A stretch of 64,000 nt of DNA from Clavulina sp. PMI_390 (lineage: Eukaryota > Basidiomycota > Agaricomycetes > Cantharellales > Hydnaceae). The notes beneath the pieces were generated by a model. It saw only the letters and a list, made by a program, of their open reading frames with translations. It ran no database searches and was not told where the DNA came from. The stretch covers positions 1 through 64,000 of the forward strand of contig WIDE01000075.1 in assembly GCA_015039315.1 (NCBI GenBank). Direction: 5' to 3'. Of the stretch, positions 58,093 to 64,000 are shown one piece after another. The position numbers and the translations under genes are program-made. Positions within the stretch are counted from its first letter, which is position 1. Each line of letters starts with the position of its first letter.

Positions 58093-58525
58093 CTACAGCA
58101 GCCGCGGATAAATATCATCACGCCCAGAGAGAGCTGACGATGAGCACAAAGCCAATCCTTGCTGATTGCCACTGTCCTCCTACCTTTCGAATAATGTTCG
58201 AGCCCGCGACGTGTCAATTGGGGGGGAAGGGAAGTTGTTTGGCTGTGTTGTTTGTTTTCCTTTGTTTACGTTCCCGCCCGTCTCTCCTCGTGTCCCAGTG
58301 CGTAGCTGCCTATCCCGCGCTCTACGACGCCCAAAACTCTGGGGTGCCGTCTTTAAACTTGCTACGGACATCGATTACGGCGGAATAATCGACGATAGCG
58401 CGTCCAAAGACCACGCGAAACGCACAACCCTCCACAGACCCCGTTCCCATCTCGCTGCTCTACCCTACGCGATTACTTTCGGCGTAAAAGAACTTGCAAG
58501 CACATCTACAGCGACATCTTTATCC
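58093..58525. promoter_or_regulatory. Divergent promoter region, lcl2 and Ser-rich protein gene
   Basis: 433 bp between two start codons. The downstream frame stays open back to 58166, so an earlier start is possible, but that extension lacks protein-like composition. Confidence 0.45.
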
Positions 58526-60607
58526 ATGGAAACCACCCAACGCGTGAGACTGCCCCTCCTGGAGCTTTCGCTCGACTCGGTCGTCGATTCGTCGTCCAAG
58601 GGGTCCCACTCGACCACCAGCAAGAGCAGCAAGGGCAAAACCCCCCTCAAACGCACGCGAAGCCCTGCTGCATCACCCTCCACGTCGTCTTCCAGGTCTA
58701 TCTTTGCATCTGCGCCCCCTCTCCCCTCATCAGCTGCCCCGTCCCACGACCACTGGCTTAGCCCCTCCAAACGGCGCACCCTTGCAGCGGACGGACTGTT
58801 GTCCCCCTATCGCACGATCGTCAATGGCTCCTCCGGCAGTAGCCTACTAGGTCGATTAACCTCCGCGACCGCTGACTCGCAAGATGAAGATGATGAAGAT
58901 GAGGATGAAGAGGAGTATAATGATGAAGCCGCCGTGGCAGCCTCCCTCCTCGTCCCAGAGAGCCCCATCGAGCGTGCCCTCTTCTCAGCACGCGACATTG
59001 AGCCAGATGTCATCAGCGCCTTTGCTGCTGCCCACACTCCCCGCAATACTGTTACCCCGCGTCGATCGAGGGGCTCTGGGTCTGGGTCCGGCTCAGGGTC
59101 CGGATCCGGATCTGGGCGTGGCTTGAGCGCCTCATCCAGCAGCAGCTCTGGTCGCACGCCTGGTTCCCGGCATGTCATCAGTGCGAGCGCTAAGAGAGCG
59201 TCTCTGGCCCTTATCGCAAGCACCCGCGACGATGCGGATGCCGCCACCGTCGTTGATGGCCCCATTAGCGCCGGAGGTGGTCGGTTGTCGTCGTCACCTG
59301 CCACCCTCGCGTCATCCGTCGTTGATGGCCCCATTAGCGCCGGAGGTGGTCGGTTGTCGTCGTCACCTGCCACCCTCGCGTCATCGCGCTCCGCCCATTC
59401 AACACCACGCCCCTCGAGGCGCTCAGACATGAGGAATGCCTCGATGACGCTTGCAGCAGCGCTAAGGACACTGGAGCCGTCGCCGGAGATCCACATCACC
59501 GCAAGCGCGATGATGACGACTACGTCAGGTGGGACGATGATTGATCGTTCGCTCGCCCCTCCCTTGCCTATCAACTCTACCCCACGAGCGTCCTCAATCG
59601 CATCCACTGCCACTGCTGTGTCGCTGTCGCTGTCGACCGAGATGCCCATTGCCTCATCATCATCACAGTCCAAATCAACCGCTTCATCTTCCAAGTCTGG
59701 CAAAGCAAGCAAACTCCCCTTCTCATTCGCCGACCTCCCTGGCATATACTCTTCAAATCCTTCGGTTTCATTGGATGCTCCCGAATTGCAATTCTCTCGG
59801 CCGACCCTGAGCGACAGCATGACCTTTGTTCCAGGCTCGCGACATTACCCGGGTTTCATCGTACGCGCAGACACACCAGAGCGGGAAGAGCCATCCTCTA
59901 CCTCTTCATCAGTTCATGCTGACGGGGACAGCGAGATGTCCTCGGCTGAGGACGATAGTGATGCCATGGATGAAGACGAGGACGACGAGAAGGAGAACGC
60001 CGTCCATGCACTGCGGTATATCCAGAGCCAAAAGCTGGTCAAACGGAAGAAGGTCGTGTCTTCGGCCGGTTCAGCCTCAGCCGCGTCTCCGTCATCGACA
60101 CCGACACATTCCCGCGCTGCGACACCAGTGCGGGACTTTAGGCTTCCTGTCATTCACGAGTCACCCGCTACACCGCGGCAGGGAGGAGATCGAAGTCCCG
60201 TCCGTGCTAGTCCAGAGCGGGCGAGCAAGCGCGCCAAGATCATCGCGAGCGGAAGCGGGTCACCTGTCAAGATGACGAGGAGCGCGACGAAGAGCTCCAT
60301 GGGCACCGCTGCTGGTGGTGCTTTGTCAGCGCCTAGTACGCTTGTGAAGCCTTCGTCGTCATCATCAGCGTCTACTAAGACGAGGAGCTCGTCAAAGGCG
60401 TTGTCTGTTGCTGCTACGCCTGCCAAGTTGGGCTTTGATTCTCCGCAGTCGTCGACGGCGAAGAAGAGTAAGAGCAAGAGTGCGAGCTTGGGTTTGGGAC
60501 TGGGATTAGGGGCGAGCCCGACGAAGCAGATGGAGGATGCGTTGGCGCGGCGGGCCGCGCGGAGGAAGGCATTGGCGAGGGAGATGCAGATGGATGTCGA
60601 TGAGTAA
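58526..60607 (+). CDS. Ser-rich nuclear-looking disordered protein
   Basis: Function unknown. A single exon codes for 693 aa from METTQRVRLPLLELSLDS; an in-frame ATG at 58166 would add 120 residues but looks like leader sequence. Over a third of the residues are Ser, Ala or Thr. Acidic runs (DEDDEDEDEEEYNDE; DDSDAMDEDEDDEKEN) alternate with basic SP motifs (KTPLKRTRSPAASP, LSPSKRRT, KKSKSKSAS) that resemble nuclear import and CDK sites. A Gly-Ser dipeptide tract and a 23-residue exact repeat lie in the middle. The C-terminus is a charged helix RRAARRKALAREMQMDVDE. A chromatin or cell-cycle role is conceivable but unproven. Confidence 0.78.
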   Translation: METTQRVRLPLLELSLDSVVDSSSKGSHSTTSKSSKGKTPLKRTRSPAASPSTSSSRSIFASAPPLPSSAAPSHDHWLSPSKRRTLAADGLLSPYRTIVNGSSGSSLLGRLTSATADSQDEDDEDEDEEEYNDEAAVAASLLVPESPIERALFSARDIEPDVISAFAAAHTPRNTVTPRRSRGSGSGSGSGSGSGSGRGLSASSSSSSGRTPGSRHVISASAKRASLALIASTRDDADAATVVDGPISAGGGRLSSSPATLASSVVDGPISAGGGRLSSSPATLASSRSAHSTPRPSRRSDMRNASMTLAAALRTLEPSPEIHITASAMMTTTSGGTMIDRSLAPPLPINSTPRASSIASTATAVSLSLSTEMPIASSSSQSKSTASSSKSGKASKLPFSFADLPGIYSSNPSVSLDAPELQFSRPTLSDSMTFVPGSRHYPGFIVRADTPEREEPSSTSSSVHADGDSEMSSAEDDSDAMDEDEDDEKENAVHALRYIQSQKLVKRKKVVSSAGSASAASPSSTPTHSRAATPVRDFRLPVIHESPATPRQGGDRSPVRASPERASKRAKIIASGSGSPVKMTRSATKSSMGTAAGGALSAPSTLVKPSSSSSASTKTRSSSKALSVAATPAKLGFDSPQSSTAKKSKSKSASLGLGLGLGASPTKQMEDALARRAARRKALAREMQMDVDE
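59249..59386 (+). repeat. Two direct copies of a 69 bp coding unit
   Basis: Units 59249-59317 and 59318-59386 are identical except at the last base and keep the frame, each coding for 23 residues starting VVDGPISAGGGRLSSSPATL. Such near-identity at synonymous sites implies a very recent duplication or an assembly artefact. Confidence 0.9.
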
Positions 60608-61749
60608 TGTTAGGCAGTTGGACGGTCAATCAAGGTGTGTTTTCTTCTCTGGGGTGTGGCCAGAAGGTGCTCGGTTGCTTACCTCGTGAATCTGGTACAG
60701 ATTGACGGCCGTCGAACGCCAAGCCGATCTCCAGACTACCGACGTCGGTGCCGGTGTCGATGTCATCTTTTGGATCAAGTCCGGCTTCTACCTCTTCCAA
60801 TTTTCGGGCCCTGTAATCTCGTACACCACTCCCCTTGCCCCCTTCCTCACACCACCCCTCTGCATATTGGCTATCCACCCCGCTTTCCTCCATCCCCACT
60901 CAAATTATCAACTAGCATCAGATCACATCGTTTCCCAAAACTTGTGCTTTTAACAACCACCCTTGCTTTTTCCTCACTCTGCTCTTTCTTCTCACCCGTC
61001 AAGCATGTCTAAGCCCTCCTGCCCTCTCGATTTGTCTTCACTGATGATATATGTTATCCATCTTGCTTTCCTTCTCATCGTCCATGTCCATTCATACATT
61101 TCATACGTATATTCAACAAGATCACTCGCTTTGTCCATTTTTTACTCTCTTTTCTTTCTTTTCATCATCGTTTCTTTGTTTGCCTGGTTCCTTGATCATG
61201 TCGTCGTCTCTTGTCTCGTTTTATCCATAAAGAATTGATATGATAGTTTTGATAACTCAACCTGTGGTGGAAATTAGTTTGGCTCACTAGCCGCTAATTC
61301 TTTGCATGCAGCACCTAAGAAAATGTTGAGGTACTGCTTGACGATCGAGTGAAGGTGCCAGTGACACCCTTATTCGACTGTGACGAGGACGTATATGTAC
61401 TGTTGACTCACTTCCGCCTTCCGCCCTCTGGAGAGCTGACACCTGTAGACCCCGCTGCCATTCGATATTGACTCTCAAAATGACACCATTTGACACCACC
61501 CGGCTCGTCATCGTCCCGTGCCTATAAATACTGGAAAGTTGTAGACTGCGCGGAAGTTCCACTCAAGAGCAATACTCCCTCAACTCTTTCCTTTCTTTCA
61601 CCTTGACGACTTCTCTGCCCCTCAGCTCGTCGCTCTCTGCTTGATTCCCACCCAACTGGGCTTCTCTTAACCCTCTTTGCTTTATACTTCTGTTCTCATC
61701 ATCATGCCAGCGCGTCCCCACTGACTGATCGAGAGCGCGCGATATCGAT
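60608..61749. other. Intergenic region, Ser-rich gene to acidic orphan gene
   Basis: Pyrimidine-rich 3' flank, then the promoter of the next gene with TATAAATA at 61523-61530. Short frames here lack recognisable features. Confidence 0.45.
61523..61530 (+). promoter_or_regulatory. TATA box of the acidic orphan gene
   Basis: TATAAATA about 225 bp before the start codon, followed by a CT-rich leader. Confidence 0.5.
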
Positions 61750-63317
61750 ATGCTAGGGACTAGTACTGCGGCACTGAACGTCCTCGCCAATGCGATTTAC
61801 GCGCCGTTTACCGCAAACTCGATCAATAATCAGGGCTCTGGAACTCCAAGAGGGACGAAACGTCGACTCAGTCTTAGCCTTGAATTGCTGCGTCCAGGCA
61901 ACAAGCGCTTGTGCTCTCCTTGTTCCAAGGAACAATCTTGTATGAGACAAAATAGTGACGATAGGATAGGTATGTGTAAAGAATAGCGCATTCCCTTATA
62001 TGTACCCGGAGCTAGTCTTCTCATGAAACCTTGAATTTAGCCCCAGTGTGCAACACCACAACTACACCTGCTTATATCCACGGCGACCTAGACCTCAGAA
62101 ACATTCCGGCAGCACCTTGGGAACTATCTTCACCACGTCTTCTATGCGATTCCTATATATCCTGCACCATGATGAATTCCTCGTCTGGCTCGTCGTCAAC
62201 ATCTGGCTCCCTAAGCTCCAGCAAAAACTACTACACTAGCTCTTCTTGTGCCTCTACCTCAGCCACTAAAAGGGGCTTTCTCCATAGCTACGGCAAATCG
62301 ATGTTCGGAATTGCTCGGTTCGCACTCTCTCTGTGCATACCCTCGATCTCCTCGCGACTGGCACCAAAATACCCGGTGTGGCTCACCCCTCTCGTCCGTG
62401 CACGAGAGGATCACCGCCATGAACAAGAAGCTAAACTGCCGCTCACACACACACTCCCATCTCTGGCCAACGACGATACTGAGCTAGAATACGACTATTC
62501 ATGCGAGGACGAGCTTGGTCCTCTCGACTTTGATCCTGAATCTCTCATCTCTCGCTCTAGTTCTGATCCTCTCTCCTACTCCAGCTCGGAGCTAGAGGAT
62601 CCCTTCGTAGACGATATCTCTCTCAGCAGAACGTATTCAGATACCGATTCCAACGACTCCCATTCAGGCGATCTGGACAACCTTGACGAGCATGAATACG
62701 AGGAGGACGAATATGGAGATCATTTGGAAACCGAGGTTACGTATCTCCCTTACGACGGTCCCCATAACTTCGACTATGGACACCCCAACACCACCGCCCC
62801 ACCTGCAAATGCCAACTCATTCACGCACGCATCGCCTTTTGACCGCCCGCTCTCTGCCATCCCCCCACACGTTATTTCGATCCTGCGTGTCGAGCTCGAT
62901 GATACCCCATCTTTAACGCTCTCGTCTCAGCCCAAAAAACGCGTTGTATACGGCAAAACCAGTACTCATATGCGGCGCGTCACTGCTGTCGACGTCCAGA
63001 GCGGAATGGACTATCACTCGAAAGATCTTACGGCCCGGGGACGGAGGGAAGCGATTTATCGAAGCGAATGCATTCGTCATGAGGCGAGGCTAATTGCCCA
63101 AGAGTGGGCGAGACTGAGGCCACGGAGAGCGGGAGAGCATCCGCCTCCCAGAAAGATGGTGAGGCCGAGTGCGCTTGGTGGATTGGGGTTGGGGACTTTG
63201 CTGAGGCACAGTTGGATAGTGGGGAATCCTCCTGGAGAGGGGGTGCATACGGATGCAAGGGCGGGGCTGGGGCAGAATACTCCTGGTCCTGACAAGAACA
63301 GTGTGGACGGAGGCTAG
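61750..63317 (+). CDS. Acidic orphan protein with basic C-terminal helix
   Basis: Function unknown. Exons are 61750-61969 and 62041-63317 (71 bp phase-1 intron starting gtatgt), giving 498 aa. The N-terminus has a basic patch GTKRRLSLSLELL. The middle is Ser-rich and then strongly acidic (DLDNLDEHEYEEDEYGD). A conserved-looking basic, helical block follows at about residues 390-450: KKRVVYGKTSTHMRRVTAVD, then REAIYRSECIRHEARLIAQ. The tail is Pro/Gly-rich. No membrane helix is convincing. It could be nuclear. Confidence 0.72.
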
Positions 63318-64000
63318 GCGGAAGAGGATGTTCTGGAGGAGCTTGGAGATCTAATGACGTGGTTCTCTCAAAAGAAACGTGAGCTGGGACCTGCAACGGA
63401 TGGTCTTTTTCAGACTCTCCTTGAACAAGCTATATTTTGACACTGCTTTCATTAATGTTCTTTGATTTGTTGAAGTAATTTGCTCCTCGGCGATTCAGCA
63501 ATCTACTTCTAACATTTTCACGCCCACTGTTTAATACGCGCTTGACGATTTGACCAATGGCTAACCCGTGCAACACATCCGCGCCCCTCTTGAGCGGGTT
63601 TCACTTTAGTTGATCTCAGATATCTCCAGTATAGGTGGAGGACCCCCTTCTCATCTTGTTCTCCCTATCATAAGTGAGCCAGTCATCGAGCCTTCATGTT
63701 CCTCCACACCATCCACTGCGAGTACGAGTATTACTTGAGCCCCCCTGATGGATAAGCGACTCTCATCACGCTCCCCAGTGCCCAAATCTCCGGACGTCGC
63801 TGCAGTCCATCCCTCCTGACCCTCAACGATCGTGGTCCTACAGAGCCAGCTTGCCCCATTAACACCACCCAGCTTCACACTGGTGCTGCTAGCGCTACCA
63901 CCATGCGTGCGTCGATCGAGTTCGTAACGAGGATGATTACGTGGTGCCTTTCACGTTTTCGAGAACTCGGAACAGCCACAACATATGGCTCTGGTCGTAT
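63318..64000. other. 3' flank and window edge
   Basis: An antisense frame at 63651-63878 has no recognisable motif. I see no supported gene before the window ends. Confidence 0.4.

Noticed and set aside
58807..59820. Antisense open frame of 337 codons opposite the Ser-rich gene
   Set aside because: It mirrors the biased Ser/Ala/Asp codon use of the sense gene and has no recognisable domain or splice structure.

Overview
The window looks like nuclear DNA of a filamentous basidiomycete, most likely an agaricomycete. Genes are split by many short introns, mostly 50-100 bp with GT-AG ends. Gene density is moderate. Several products belong to families I know mainly from this group: DUF6534 membrane proteins, wax-synthase-domain proteins, long exostosin (GT47) proteins and CipB-like reductases. 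I see no rRNA, convincing tRNA, CRISPR array or intact transposon. Exon junctions were derived by hand from splice signals, reading phase and paralogue comparison; where several junctions fit, the entry says so.

Layout. 1-2.4 kb: two tandem wax-synthase-domain acyltransferases, the first cut by the window edge. 2.9-9.8 kb: a housekeeping block with ORMDL (sphingolipid control), a Laa2/aftiphilin-like AP-1 accessory protein and nucleoporin Nsp1; the last two share a 209 bp divergent promoter. 11.2-12.9 kb: DUF6534 protein copy A. 13.8-17.3 kb: a tandem duplication holding two small paralogous proteins, a small secreted cysteine protein and a decayed copy of that secreted gene. 18.0-21.0 kb: a GT71 Mnn2-like alpha-mannosyltransferase. 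21-25 kb: gene-poor. 25.1-26.1 kb: a decaying zincin-like gene with an internal stop. 26.9-31.0 kb: a very large fusion protein (NAD-dependent sugar epimerase + middle domain + cysteine-rich segment + exostosin GT47). 31.4-37.7 kb: an MFS transporter flanked by two duplicated MDR (CipB-like) reductases, one with a damaged splice donor. 37.7-41.3 kb: gene-poor. 41.3-42.6 kb: a poly-Q protein. 42.9-47.1 kb: a roughly 2.1 kb noncoding tandem duplication. 48.6-50.4 kb: DUF6534 copy B, inverted relative to copy A. 51.3-63.3 kb: a small orphan protein, a disordered protein, an Hsv2-type PROPPIN, an LCL2-like secretory protein, a Ser-rich nuclear-looking protein with an exact 69 bp repeat, and an acidic orphan protein.

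How the genes relate. Most genes are independent single units. Membrane and glycan functions recur (ORMDL, wax synthases, GT71, GT47 fusion, LCL2, PROPPIN), but I do not claim a pathway. The likeliest functional neighbourhood is 26.9-37.7 kb, where the epimerase-GT47 protein sits next to the duplicated reductases and the MFS transporter. The other striking property is local duplication: five gene or repeat families in this window are present twice, with both intact and decaying copies.
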